A stretch of DNA of 39,196 nt, taken from contig CAMNGO010000002.1 in NCBI GenBank assembly GCA_946538445.1, positions 1 through 39,196 on the forward strand, read 5' to 3'. Positions 24,557 through 32,389 of the stretch are shown here, in pieces (position 1 is the first letter of the stretch; each line of letters starts with the position of its first letter). The translations under genes were made by a program, and so were the position numbers. Below the pieces are notes generated by a model that saw only the letters and a list, made by a program, of their open reading frames with translations, was not told where the DNA came from and did no database searches. The stretch comes from an uncultured Lachnospiraceae bacterium (GTDB lineage Bacteria > Bacillota > Clostridia > Lachnospirales > Lachnospiraceae).

Positions 24557-25444
24557 TCACTTTGGCAGCCTCAATTCTTTTGTCACTACGTAATTCATAA
24601 AGGATTCTACGATGGCAGGACGGAGAGCTGTTTTATTATAGCACATGTAGATGAGACGGGTATTCAGCGGTACATCCGAGATATGGATCTTCTTCAGATT
24701 ATTGAACTGATTCAGGAAGGGTGTGTTCGCACAGATGGCATATTTATCAAATTTAGAAACAATCCCCCCGATACTGATCTCATCATCATAACGGTAAACC
24801 GCCTGAATATTATGCTTCTTCAGCAATGATTTGATGATTCCGCCGATGGCCAGAGATTCCCGGTAGGTTATGATATTATCCTTGTTTTTGAAATAGTTCA
24901 GGGTTACCGAATCACCGATCACAGAGCCGTCATCCTGATGGATGGCGATGATCTCCTGATAATATATGGGTACAAATACCAGATCAGGATAGTTGCTGAT
25001 CTTGCTGCAGAAACCGACATCATACTTTCTGGTTTGAATCCCCTCAACGATGTCCTTTGACATACCGTGGTAGATCTCGAAACTTGTGTTATCATAATGC
25101 GAATGATAATTGCGGATAATCGTCGGAAGAAAATCATTCAGCAGGGTCGGTATACAGCCGATGTTGACAGAACCGCTGATCTGATTGGAGTACTCCTTCA
25201 TGACAGCTGTACCCTGTTCAATATATCTGAGACATCTTGTAACATATTCATAAAACTCTTTTCCATAATCAGTCAGTTTGACATTACGGCCGGACTTCTG
25301 GAAGAGAGGAACATATAATTCGGCTTCCAGGGAAGATATGGCACTTGACAAAGCAGGCTGTGATATGGATAATTGCTTTGCTGCAGAGGAATAGTGTTGT
25401 ACTTCCGCAAGTTTCTGGAAATAGTATAACTGAGAAAGATTCAT
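24557..25444 (-). CDS. LysR-type transcriptional regulator 1
   Basis: 295 residues. N-terminal winged helix-turn-helix (about 1-60: MNLSQLYYFQKLAEVQHYSSAAKQLSISQPALSSAISSLE) and a C-terminal periplasmic-binding-like effector domain (from about residue 90, SGSVNIGCIPTLLNDFLP). LysR proteins usually respond to a pathway metabolite and control neighbouring genes. The start at 25444 follows GAGGTGATA; the frame is open to 25486. Divergent from LysR 2, with a shared 145-bp control region, and convergent to the island's last gene. Probably one of the two regulators of the catabolic island (inference). Confidence 0.9.
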   Translation of the reverse strand: MNLSQLYYFQKLAEVQHYSSAAKQLSISQPALSSAISSLEAELYVPLFQKSGRNVKLTDYGKEFYEYVTRCLRYIEQGTAVMKEYSNQISGSVNIGCIPTLLNDFLPTIIRNYHSHYDNTSFEIYHGMSKDIVEGIQTRKYDVGFCSKISNYPDLVFVPIYYQEIIAIHQDDGSVIGDSVTLNYFKNKDNIITYRESLAIGGIIKSLLKKHNIQAVYRYDDEISIGGIVSKFDKYAICANTPFLNQFNNLKKIHISDVPLNTRLIYMCYNKTALRPAIVESFMNYVVTKELRLPK

Positions 25445-25493
25445 TGTATCACCTCGAACTTTTGGGAATAAACCATATAAAATCACAAGAAAT

Positions 25494-25510
25494 ATATAAG
25501 CGTTTTATAT
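25494..25510. promoter_or_regulatory. Palindrome between the two LysR genes, candidate LysR box
   Basis: ATATAAGCGTTTTATAT is a 6+5+6 inverted repeat that contains the T-N11-A pattern of LysR sites. It lies within the 145-bp divergent region and would let one protein control both genes. Confidence 0.5.
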
Positions 25511-25589
25511 AGAATTATTGTTATTATATCAGATTTATTTATAAAAAACCATAAAAATAAAAATAATTTGAGGATAGAGGGTAAAAAGA

Positions 25590-26510
25590 TTGAACTTAAT
25601 GCATTTGAGATATTTTTGTAAGCTGGCAGAGATAGAAAACTACACGATCGCTGCCTCAGAACTTTATATTTCCCAGCCGGGTTTAAGCGGAGCAATCATC
25701 TCACTTGAAAAAGAACTAGGTCTGAAATTGTTTGAAAAAAGCGGAAGAAATATCAAATTGACCAGCTATGGGAGGGAATTCTATAAATATATCAATGAGT
25801 CACTTCGAATCCTGGATAAAGGGATTTCCTTGATGCATGATTACTCCGGTAATCTCACCGGTAAAATTGAGATCGGTGCGATTCCAACGATTCAGACTAC
25901 ATTCTTGCCGGAAGCGATCGGCAAGTTTCGAAATAAATGTGAAAATATAGAAATTAAGGTGTATGAAGGGCATACCGAGCAGATCATCAGCAACCTTCTG
26001 GATAATCTGTACGATATCGGTTTCTGCTCCTATGACGTTAATCAATCGGAGCTGACGGCGGTACCTGTGCTGAGTCAGAAGGTGGTCGCTCTCATGAACA
26101 CCAATCATCCTTTGGCAGATAAGGAAGCTCTGACTTTTGAAGATCTGATCCAATACCGTATCTACACCTACTCCATCACCACTCTCATCGGAAATCAGTT
26201 TCGGGAGCTGCTGGTGAGCCAGGGACTGGATATCGATTGGAACAATGTGTTCTTTGATTATCCCAACGAACTTCTGATTGCCGGACTATTGTCCCAGGAG
26301 GAAACGGGGAAGACAGATTATACAAAAACGATTGGCCTGATCGCTAACGTTCCTTACCTGGAGAATTTCCATAACATCAAGATTATTCCGGTTTCCAACG
26401 TGCCGGATGATTTTCGTAAGGTCTATATGATCTATAAAACCAACAAATTCAGGACTCATGCTGTGGAATTATTCATGGAGTTCATAGAAAAAGAGTATTC
26501 AAGGAATTGA
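25590..26510 (+). CDS. LysR-type transcriptional regulator 2
   Basis: 306 residues, related to LysR 1: the start MNLMHLRYFCKLAEIENYTIAASELYISQPGLSGAIISLEKEL aligns with its partner, and both share the stretch KSGRN-K-L-T-YG-EF-Y. The start codon is TTG at 25590, chosen because that alignment places Met at this position and AGAGG precedes it; an ATG 9 bases later is too far from the site. The effector domain differs strongly from LysR 1, so the two probably sense different metabolites. It leads an operon with the small charged gene and the two VOC genes. Confidence 0.9.
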   Translation: MNLMHLRYFCKLAEIENYTIAASELYISQPGLSGAIISLEKELGLKLFEKSGRNIKLTSYGREFYKYINESLRILDKGISLMHDYSGNLTGKIEIGAIPTIQTTFLPEAIGKFRNKCENIEIKVYEGHTEQIISNLLDNLYDIGFCSYDVNQSELTAVPVLSQKVVALMNTNHPLADKEALTFEDLIQYRIYTYSITTLIGNQFRELLVSQGLDIDWNNVFFDYPNELLIAGLLSQEETGKTDYTKTIGLIANVPYLENFHNIKIIPVSNVPDDFRKVYMIYKTNKFRTHAVELFMEFIEKEYSRN

Positions 26511-26533
26511 CAAAGACGGAAAGGGGAATGAAC

Positions 26534-26743
26534 ATGTCAAAGAAAGAAGAAAAGAAGAAGAGAAAAGAAGCTGAAAAAGCGATCCGTGAATATAAACAGT
26601 GGGAGCTGCAGCAAAGACAGTTTCTCGAGGATTTTCAGGTTATGGAAGATTATCTTGACGCCCTTTCGAAATCTTTAAAGGGTAATAAAAAGGCTGAAAA
26701 AGAGACACAGGAAGAGACAGGGGAGGCTGGAAAGAATGAGTAA
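26534..26743 (+). CDS. Small charged coiled-coil-like protein
   Basis: 69 residues, very rich in Lys and Glu (MSKKEEKKKRKEAEKAIREYKQW at the start), with a predicted helix over about 1-60 and an acidic tail. Family unknown. Start chosen at 26534 because GGGG lies 7 bases before; ATGs at 26528 and 26507 are alternatives. Its stop overlaps the start of the first VOC gene by 8 bases, and it follows LysR 2 by 23 bp, so it is translated within that operon. It may be a small partner of the VOC proteins, but nothing in the sequence shows a function. Confidence 0.6.
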   Translation: MSKKEEKKKRKEAEKAIREYKQWELQQRQFLEDFQVMEDYLDALSKSLKGNKKAEKETQEETGEAGKNE

Positions 26744-27221
26744 AGAATATTCCGATATCTTTGTCGGAATCGACCTGATCGGGGTGATCGCACCGGAAGA
26801 AGAGAGTAAGGCCTTCGCGGAGAATTATAAAAGCTTTTTCGGTCTGACGGATGATCAGGTGTCCGATTCACCGGTAGTTCACCATCCCAACAGCACATAT
26901 TACGGTAAGCCGGAGGTTCCGGGCCCCGGAGTTCATACAATCGCTTTTACGGGGATGAATCCTCCCTTCGAGTGTCAGAGCCCCATCGATGGCAATAGTT
27001 CCTGGAATGACTACCTGAATAAATATGGAAAAGGTATCCATCATATCCGTTTTAATGTCAGAAGCCATGAAGATGCGGTGGCTTATCTGGCGGAAAGAGG
27101 AATCAATATGATTCATTCCGGTGATTCTGTCAGAGGGGGCGGAGTGAAATTCGCTTTTTACGATTCCATAGATAAACTCGGATTTATGATCGAAACCATC
27201 AATCTTGCTGAGTTTGAGTAA
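26736..27221 (+). CDS. VOC-fold (glyoxalase/epimerase-type) protein 1
   Basis: 161 residues. Two beta-alpha-beta-beta-beta modules of the vicinal-oxygen-chelate fold, of methylmalonyl-CoA epimerase type: GKGIHHIRFNVRSHEDAVAYLAERGI and FYDSIDKLGFMIETINL. Likely metal ligands in the family are His or Gln, Glu, His, Glu. Here the first is Leu (IDLIGV), so only Glu (FECQSP), His (HHIRF) and Glu (MIETIN) remain. It overlaps the small gene before it and is followed 20 bp later by a paralogue. A role in isomerising or modifying the island's CoA ester is inference. Confidence 0.75.
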   Translation: MSKEYSDIFVGIDLIGVIAPEEESKAFAENYKSFFGLTDDQVSDSPVVHHPNSTYYGKPEVPGPGVHTIAFTGMNPPFECQSPIDGNSSWNDYLNKYGKGIHHIRFNVRSHEDAVAYLAERGINMIHSGDSVRGGGVKFAFYDSIDKLGFMIETINLAEFE

Positions 27222-27241
27222 TAGAGTTGGGAGGGCCTGTA

Positions 27242-27739
27242 ATGAGTAAGACATTTGATGAGATCTTTGTGGAAATAGATCAAGTAGGATGTGTAATCCC
27301 GGAAGAGGACAGCCTGGAACTGGGACGCAACCTGAAAGAAATCTTTGATATTCCCGATGAGGGAGCTCAGGATGGCGGCGTGTCCAGACATCCGAACTCC
27401 ACCTACAAAGGAGAAAAACTGGAAATCGGCCCGGCCGTTCATATGCAGTTCTTCAACAAATTTGGCATTCAGCTGGAATACCTGAGTCCCGTGGAGGGAG
27501 ACAGTGCCTGGATGGATTACACCAAAAAGGTGGGACGTGGGCTCCATCATATCCGTTTTAACGTATCAAGCCACGATGATGCCATCGCCTATATGGCTGA
27601 GAAAGGGATTCCGGTATATCAATCCGGCGATTCCGTCCGTGGAGGTGGCGTAAAATTTGCATACTTCGATTCTTATGATAAACTTGGGTTTTACATTGAG
27701 ACCCTGAACCTGGAAGAAGTAGCACGAAAAAACAAATAG
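27242..27739 (+). CDS. VOC-fold (glyoxalase/epimerase-type) protein 2
   Basis: 165 residues, paralogous to VOC 1 with shared blocks RHPNSTY/HHPNSTY, GLHHIRFNV and SGDSVRGGGVKFAY/F-DS-DKLGF-IET. Candidate metal ligands are Gln (IDQVGCV), Glu (QLEYLSP), His (LHHIRF) and Glu (YIETLN), so unlike VOC 1 it keeps a full set. The two may form a heterodimer with one metal site, as VOC active sites form between modules. The start at 27242 follows GGGAGGG. Substrate unknown. Confidence 0.75.
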   Translation: MSKTFDEIFVEIDQVGCVIPEEDSLELGRNLKEIFDIPDEGAQDGGVSRHPNSTYKGEKLEIGPAVHMQFFNKFGIQLEYLSPVEGDSAWMDYTKKVGRGLHHIRFNVSSHDDAIAYMAEKGIPVYQSGDSVRGGGVKFAYFDSYDKLGFYIETLNLEEVARKNK

Positions 27740-27753
27740 AATGATTTATCCGG

Positions 27754-27783
27754 CACAGCAGCATAGGCTGCTGTGTTTTTTTA
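27754..27783 (+). terminator. Terminator after the VOC operon
   Basis: Stem CACAGCAGC / GCTGCTGTG, loop ATAG, then eight T. Confidence 0.9.
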
Positions 27784-27840
27784 TATTAAAAAGTTAAAAA
27801 ATATTATGAAATGTTGCAATAAAAACTATATTATGTGTTA

Positions 27841-27915
27841 TGATATACTGTGTAAAATTTTTTTTATTGTTCTTTGATATTGATAGCTTATATAGCTTTA
27901 ATATCAATAAGGAGG
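27841..27915 (+). promoter_or_regulatory. Promoter and leader hairpin of the DegV gene
   Basis: Extended -10 TGATATACT at 27841-27849 with TTGCAA further upstream. The leader ends in an imperfect hairpin (arms TTGATATT and AATATCAA, plus AGC/GCT; 27874-27907) that stops one base before the AAGGAGG ribosome site (27909-27915). It may tune translation or RNA stability. Confidence 0.45.
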
Positions 27916-27925
27916 TTCTGAGAGA

Positions 27926-28813
27926 GTGAGTGATTATATATTAAGCTGTTGTTCAACCGTAGACTTATCAAAAGAATACATAGAGAAAAGGGACATTCAT
28001 ATCATTGGCTTCCATTACGCTCTGGGAGATAAGGAATATGTGGATGATCTGGGGCAGACCATATCCATGCAGGAGTTCTACCGGAGGATGGCAGCGGGAG
28101 AGATGACCAAGACCTCCCAGGTCAATGTAGAAGAATATATCGATTATTTTGAGCCATTTTTAGAAGAAGGAAAAGACATCCTGCATCTTACTTTAAGTTC
28201 GGGGATATCCGGAACCATCAACTCATGCAGGATTGCTAAAGCGGACCTGGAAGACCGCTATCCGGAGCGTAAGATTATTGTGATCGATTCGCTTGCTGCA
28301 TCATCAGGTTATGGATTGTTGATGGATAAACTGGCAGATCTTCGGGATCAGGGAAAAAGTCTGGAGGAAGTTGCCGTATGGGCTGAGGAACATAAGCTGG
28401 AGATGAATCATTGGTTTTTCTCCAGTGATCTCACTTTCTTTATTCGTGGCGGACGTATTAAACCGACAGCAGGCCTTGTAGGGAAGGTTCTGAACATCTG
28501 CCCCTTCATGAATGTAGACCTTAACGGAAAGCTGGTGCCCAGGCAGAAGATACGTACCAAGAAGAAGGTAATTCAGGTTATGGCGGACAAATGTCTGGAA
28601 TTGATTAAGGATGGAAAAAATTATTCAGAAAAAATCTTTATGTCCAACTCGGCCTGCTATGAGGATGCCAGGAAGGTTGCAGACCTGATTGAGGCAGAGC
28701 TGCCTGCCATGAAAGGCCGCGTGGAGATCTTTGATATCGGTACCACCATCGGAAGCCATACAGGACCCGGAACCGTGGCTTTGTTCTTCTGGGGGGCGAA
28801 AAGAGAGGATTAG
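27926..28813 (+). CDS. DegV-family fatty-acid-binding protein
   Basis: 295 residues, standard length. DegV (FakB-type) proteins bind a fatty acid in a tunnel, and some present it to a FakA kinase. Motifs: MTKTSQVNVEEY (the TSQ signature), TLSSGISGTINSCRIA, SSDLTFFIRGGRIKP and DIGTTIGSHTGPGTVALFF. The start is GTG at 27926, with AAGGAGG 10 bases upstream and no in-frame ATG. It stands alone with its own promoter. No FakA homologue is visible in this window. Confidence 0.9.
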   Translation: MSDYILSCCSTVDLSKEYIEKRDIHIIGFHYALGDKEYVDDLGQTISMQEFYRRMAAGEMTKTSQVNVEEYIDYFEPFLEEGKDILHLTLSSGISGTINSCRIAKADLEDRYPERKIIVIDSLAASSGYGLLMDKLADLRDQGKSLEEVAVWAEEHKLEMNHWFFSSDLTFFIRGGRIKPTAGLVGKVLNICPFMNVDLNGKLVPRQKIRTKKKVIQVMADKCLELIKDGKNYSEKIFMSNSACYEDARKVADLIEAELPAMKGRVEIFDIGTTIGSHTGPGTVALFFWGAKRED

Positions 28814-28851
28814 ATTGCTTATAAAATAAGACATAGAATAAATAAAAGAAG

Positions 28852-28884
28852 GGTGCCCGGATATGGATTACATATCCGGGCACC
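28852..28884 (-). terminator. Terminator of the secreted FN3-like gene (minus strand)
   Basis: Perfect 14-bp stem with a 5-base loop. On the minus strand it is followed by CTTCTTTTATTTATT, a T-rich tail; on the plus strand there is none, so it serves the minus-strand gene. Confidence 0.7.
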
Positions 28885-28920
28885 TGCCGTTATCAATATG
28901 ATTCGTATTTACTGTTTGTC

Positions 28921-29814
28921 TTAGTTTCTCACTATAACATCACTAAGCCCTGTGAATTCTTTGAGCTTAAGATAAGTGTAGACACGGAAATAAGGTTTCT
29001 TCTTAGCTCCAACCTTAACCTTATAAGACTTCTTATTCTTCGGCTTGATTGTCTTAGCTTTCTTAAAACCTGTATCATATTTCTTGGAAGCTTTTACCAC
29101 GTATTTCTTAACAAATTTTGCTTTGTTAAATGTAAGGGTGAAGGCGTTGCCGCTTCTTCTGTATTTGATTTTATTTAACATGAAACCACGGTATGGGCTC
29201 CATGCAGAATATGTTACAGCACCGGTGGTATAATTCTTGTAATAGTATCTGATTCTGTATCTGTAAGCTGTGTTCTTCTTAATTCCTACATACAGGGATG
29301 AGGAAACGAAGTCAAGGGTATTACAAGGAGTAGTACTGTTTCCCTTGAACATCTGAAGTTCTGTGCGGTAGTTGCTATTAGGTCTTGCAGTATTGAAACA
29401 TACCTTACTTGTATATGTCAGAACGCCGGATGTAACGAATTCTTTTATTGTCGGAGTAGAGATTGTAGTGTTGATATATGTGCTGCCAACATAGCCTGTA
29501 TATGGGCCGCCATATGAAGTTGTGTAGGTATAGGATAACTGCAGGTATCCGACATAATTTGCGGGAAGGCTGAGGGTTGCACTTGTTGCGCCGGGAGCTG
29601 CAGTCAATACATTCTCTCTGCCGTCCAGCTTAAAGGAATATCCTGTCAGCGTGGAGCTCGATGATAAGGTCGGAGCGGTCCAGGCAACCGTGACGGCATT
29701 GGCAGAACTGGCGGTCTGCACCAGATTACTTGCTGCCTTGCCGGGGACCTTGAATAATAAGACCAAAGCAAGTATGGTCACAAGGCTTAATAAATAGCGG
29801 GAATATTTTTTCAT
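28921..29814 (-). CDS. Secreted fibronectin type III-like protein
   Basis: 297 residues. The first about 30 residues are a signal peptide (KKYSRYLLSLVTILALVLLFKVPGKAA, likely cleaved after GKAA). The mature part is Ser/Thr/Tyr-rich beta structure with FN3-like features: VTVAWTAPT, GYSFKLDG, YRYRIRYYYKNYTTGAVTYSAWSPY; and a very Lys-rich C-terminal segment (KKAKTIKPKNKKSYKVKVGAKKKPYF) that could bind wall polymers. A surface or matrix protein is likely. An AAAGGAGGAA site precedes the ATG at 29814; the frame continues upstream to 29904 without support. Confidence 0.72.
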   Translation of the reverse strand: MKKYSRYLLSLVTILALVLLFKVPGKAASNLVQTASSANAVTVAWTAPTLSSSSTLTGYSFKLDGRENVLTAAPGATSATLSLPANYVGYLQLSYTYTTSYGGPYTGYVGSTYINTTISTPTIKEFVTSGVLTYTSKVCFNTARPNSNYRTELQMFKGNSTTPCNTLDFVSSSLYVGIKKNTAYRYRIRYYYKNYTTGAVTYSAWSPYRGFMLNKIKYRRSGNAFTLTFNKAKFVKKYVVKASKKYDTGFKKAKTIKPKNKKSYKVKVGAKKKPYFRVYTYLKLKEFTGLSDVIVRN

Positions 29815-30165
29815 AATTTCCTCCTTTTGTCTCTTTTGTGAGTATGGGTTAATAGAGTTACATATATTAGATTTATTATAGCAAATGGACAGGAATAATG
29901 CCACAGGTTCTTAAAATATTTATAATATGTCATTATTTGTCAATACAAAAAAGCAAGAATGATAAAATTATGAGAAATGTGAAAAGAAAGCAAGAATATT
30001 CATCTATATTTATGAACTATCACTATAAGTTATCAACAGAAGACAAAAAACATCTTGTTAATGAGAAAAAAATCTCTTTTTAAAGAGCAAAAAAAACGGT
30101 ATCATATAAACAGCCTAGTAACTGGAGACAACTGCATATATTTTTTGAAAAGGAGATTGATTATT
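29815..30165. other. 351-bp divergent control interval
   Basis: No gene found. On the minus strand an extended -10 (TGCTATAAT at 29883-29875) serves the FN3-like gene. On the plus strand TTGTCA (29937-29942) with TGATAA 17 bases later (29960-29965) is a possible promoter of the alcohol dehydrogenase. An 11-bp direct repeat AAAGCAAGAAT occurs at 29950-29960 and 29987-29997, and a CTCTTT-TT-AAAGAG palindrome at 30074-30087. The leader of the dehydrogenase gene would be about 190 bases long. Confidence 0.4.
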
Positions 30166-31308
30166 ATGGCAGTGAATCGTTTCGTATTAAATGGTATTTC
30201 TTACCACGGACATGGCGCTATCCAGGAGATTCCGGGACTGATCAAAGAGAGAGGATATAAGAAAGCTTTCGTTGCTTCCGATCCTGATCTTGTAAAATTC
30301 GGCGTAGCTGCAAAGGTAACAGACCTTCTGGCTGAGAATGGCATTGAATTCGAATTATATTCCGACATTAAGCCGAATCCGACAATTGAAAACGTACAGC
30401 ACGGTGTTGATGCTTTCAAGGCATCCGGCGCTGACATGATGATCACTATCGGTGGCGGATCCTCCATGGATACAGGAAAAGGTATCGGTATCATCGTGAA
30501 CAATCCTGAATTCTACGATGTAAGATCTCTGGAAGGTCTTTCCCCAACAAGCAAACGTACCGTATTCACCATCGCAGTTCCTACCACAGGCGGAACCGGT
30601 GCTGAGTCCACCATCAACTACGTTATCACAGACGTTGAGAAGAAACGTAAATTCGTATGTGTAGACCCTAACGACATTCCTGATATTGCAGTAGTTGATC
30701 CGGATATGATGTCCTCCATGCCTAAGGGCCTGACTGCTTCCACAGGTATGGATGCTCTTACCCATGCCATCGAAGGTTTCACCACAGCAGCAGCCTGGGA
30801 ACTGTCAGACTGCCTGAACCTGAAATCCATCCAGCTGATCGCCAAGAATCTACGTGCAGCAGTTGAGAACGATCCCGACGGACGTGAAGGTATGGCTTTA
30901 GCTCAGTATGTAACTGCTATGGCATACTCCAACGTAGGTCTTGGTATCGCTCATTCCATGGCACATACTCTGGGTGCTGTATATGATACACCTCATGGCG
31001 TGGCATGTGCTATGATGCTTCCGATCGTTATGGAATTCAACCAGGAATACACCGGCGAGAAATTCAAAGATATCGCAGAGGCATTTGGTGTTGACACTGC
31101 AGGCATGAGCCAGGAAGAATACCGCAAAGCAGCTATCGATGCAGTTCGTCAGTTATCCGTTGACGTTGGTATTCCTACCAAACTGGACATCAAGGAAGAG
31201 GATCTTCCGTTCCTTTGCGAGTCCGCAGCTGCTGATGCATGTGCACCCGGCAACCCAAGACCGGCTACCATCGAAGAGTTCGAGGCTATGTTCCGTCAGT
31301 TAATGTAA
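30166..31308 (+). CDS. Iron-dependent alcohol dehydrogenase (FucO/lactaldehyde reductase-like)
   Basis: 380 residues, standard for group III alcohol dehydrogenases. It reduces an aldehyde or oxidises an alcohol with NAD(H), using iron or zinc. NAD site: TIGGGSSMDTGKG and VPTTGGTGAESTINYVI. Metal ligands: Asp and His in GMDALTHAIEGF, and two His in GIAHSMAHTLGAVYDTPHGV. The start MAVNRFVLNGISYHGHGAIQEI is that of FucO-type lactaldehyde reductases. It follows AAAAGGAG; the frame is open back to 30055. Codon use (CGT, GCT, biased) matches the catabolic island, so it is strongly expressed and may belong to the same physiology. Confidence 0.88.
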   Translation: MAVNRFVLNGISYHGHGAIQEIPGLIKERGYKKAFVASDPDLVKFGVAAKVTDLLAENGIEFELYSDIKPNPTIENVQHGVDAFKASGADMMITIGGGSSMDTGKGIGIIVNNPEFYDVRSLEGLSPTSKRTVFTIAVPTTGGTGAESTINYVITDVEKKRKFVCVDPNDIPDIAVVDPDMMSSMPKGLTASTGMDALTHAIEGFTTAAAWELSDCLNLKSIQLIAKNLRAAVENDPDGREGMALAQYVTAMAYSNVGLGIAHSMAHTLGAVYDTPHGVACAMMLPIVMEFNQEYTGEKFKDIAEAFGVDTAGMSQEEYRKAAIDAVRQLSVDVGIPTKLDIKEEDLPFLCESAAADACAPGNPRPATIEEFEAMFRQLM

Positions 31309-31391
31309 TTTAATCTGTTATCACTTCTCTTTTCTCCGGGCATAGACCGGTCTGTGGAAAAGAAAAGGGTAAAATAGGAAGAAAAACTTGC

Positions 31392-31421
31392 AAAAGGGGT
31401 ATTAACAATACCCCTTTTTTT
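31392..31421 (+). terminator. Terminator after the alcohol dehydrogenase
   Basis: Stem AAAAGGGGTATT / AATACCCCTTTT, loop AAC, followed by T. The rest of the 309-bp interval to the LytTR gene holds its promoter and an AT-rich leader. Confidence 0.88.
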
Positions 31422-31481
31422 ACTTTGTCAAAATTAAAGTTGTTAGTGCCATAATCAAAATGTCAAAAAAAAAGTTTGCCA

Positions 31482-31490
31482 TGTTATAAT
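31482..31490 (+). promoter_or_regulatory. Extended -10 promoter of the LytTR gene
   Basis: TGTTATAAT, an extended -10. No good -35 (TGTCAA about 18 bases upstream). The transcript would carry an about 120-base leader with a TTTCAC / GTGAAA dyad near 31572-31591. Confidence 0.5.
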
Positions 31491-31617
31491 TTAGGGAGAA
31501 CCGTATCTTCTTTAGAGTCTTAAAAGTGTTATATTTGCATTGATTTATATTTCGAATTCGTATTTAAATAATTTCACCCGCATGAGTGAAAAATAATGAG
31601 AAAGGGGTGGGACGCTT

Positions 31618-32319
31618 ATGAATATCGGTATCTTAGAATATGATGAGAGTATAAGAAATCAGCTGATGGAAGCAGTCAGCAATGAGTGTCCTAATGCAAA
31701 AGTAATCTCATGGGATAAAGAAGAGGAGCTTAAACAGACCATTAAAAGCGGAGCCGTTTTTAAGATATTATTTTTAACTTTGGAAAAAGAAGCAAAAAAT
31801 ATCATCAATTATTCGAAGCGGCTGCAGGACCGCAATCCGGAATTAAAGATCATATATCTTTCTGAACTGAATGAGTCGATTTTTGAAGTATTTAAGGCAG
31901 ACCCTACTTATGTATTGTGCAAGCCATTGGATATGAATCATGTGAAAGAGTCGATTCGAAAAGCCCTTCAGGAATTGAAGCAGGCAGGGGGAAGAGTATT
32001 CACCATCATAAATAAACAAGGCATCTTCACAGTTCCTTATGTCAATATCTACTATGTTGAGAGCGATAAGCGCAAGCTCAACATTTACGGGGAAGAGGGG
32101 CTGGTGAAGTCCATCAACCTTAAGATATCAGATTTTCTGACATATGAGCACGGGGACAGTTTTCTGCAGTGCCACAAGAGTTATGCAGTGAATCTGAGGC
32201 ATATCTCTCAGCTGGAGAAGTATTCGATCATCCTGAAGAACGGAAAGGAACTTCCCATCAGCCAGTCCAGATACGCCGACACCAAAGCTGACTATGTAAG
32301 ATATTTGGAAACGGAATAG
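31618..32319 (+). CDS. LytTR-family DNA-binding regulator with degenerate receiver domain
   Basis: 233 residues. Residues 1-120 have the receiver fold (MNIGILEYDESIR; conserved Lys102 in CKPLD), but the phospho-acceptor position reads Thr54 (LFLTLEKEA in place of LFLDI-MP), and the N-terminal acid pair is reduced to Glu7/Asp9. Residues 130-230 are a LytTR DNA-binding domain (VPYVNIYYVESDKRKLNIYGEEG, QCHKSYAVNLRHI). Phosphorylation by a histidine kinase is therefore unlikely; no kinase gene is adjacent. GGGGTGGG precedes the ATG. Targets unknown. Confidence 0.82.
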   Translation: MNIGILEYDESIRNQLMEAVSNECPNAKVISWDKEEELKQTIKSGAVFKILFLTLEKEAKNIINYSKRLQDRNPELKIIYLSELNESIFEVFKADPTYVLCKPLDMNHVKESIRKALQELKQAGGRVFTIINKQGIFTVPYVNIYYVESDKRKLNIYGEEGLVKSINLKISDFLTYEHGDSFLQCHKSYAVNLRHISQLEKYSIILKNGKELPISQSRYADTKADYVRYLETE

Positions 32320-32339
32320 ATCATTATGCATGAACTTCC

Positions 32340-32386
32340 ATAGATCGAGGGGGTTGCCAGAGCAGTGGCAGCCCCCTCGATCTATG
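32340..32386. terminator. Two-way hairpin between the LytTR and RluA-type genes
   Basis: Arms ATAGATCGAGGGGGTTGCCA / its near complement TGGCAGCCCCCTCGATCTAT around loop GAGCAG-type sequence; 17-18 bp stem. It lies between the convergent genes, though T-runs are weak on both sides. Confidence 0.55.
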
Positions 32387-32389
32387 AGT

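Noticed and set aside
24353..24829. Plus-strand ORF across the GntP end and LysR 1
   Set aside because: Shadow frame over two real genes and their terminator; no ribosome site.
29898..30083. Small ORF in the interval before the alcohol dehydrogenase
   Set aside because: No ribosome site; composition looks like AT-rich spacer.
30091..30104. Catabolite response element AAAAAACGGTATCA before the alcohol dehydrogenase
   Set aside because: Only the right half fits the cre consensus; the left TG is missing.
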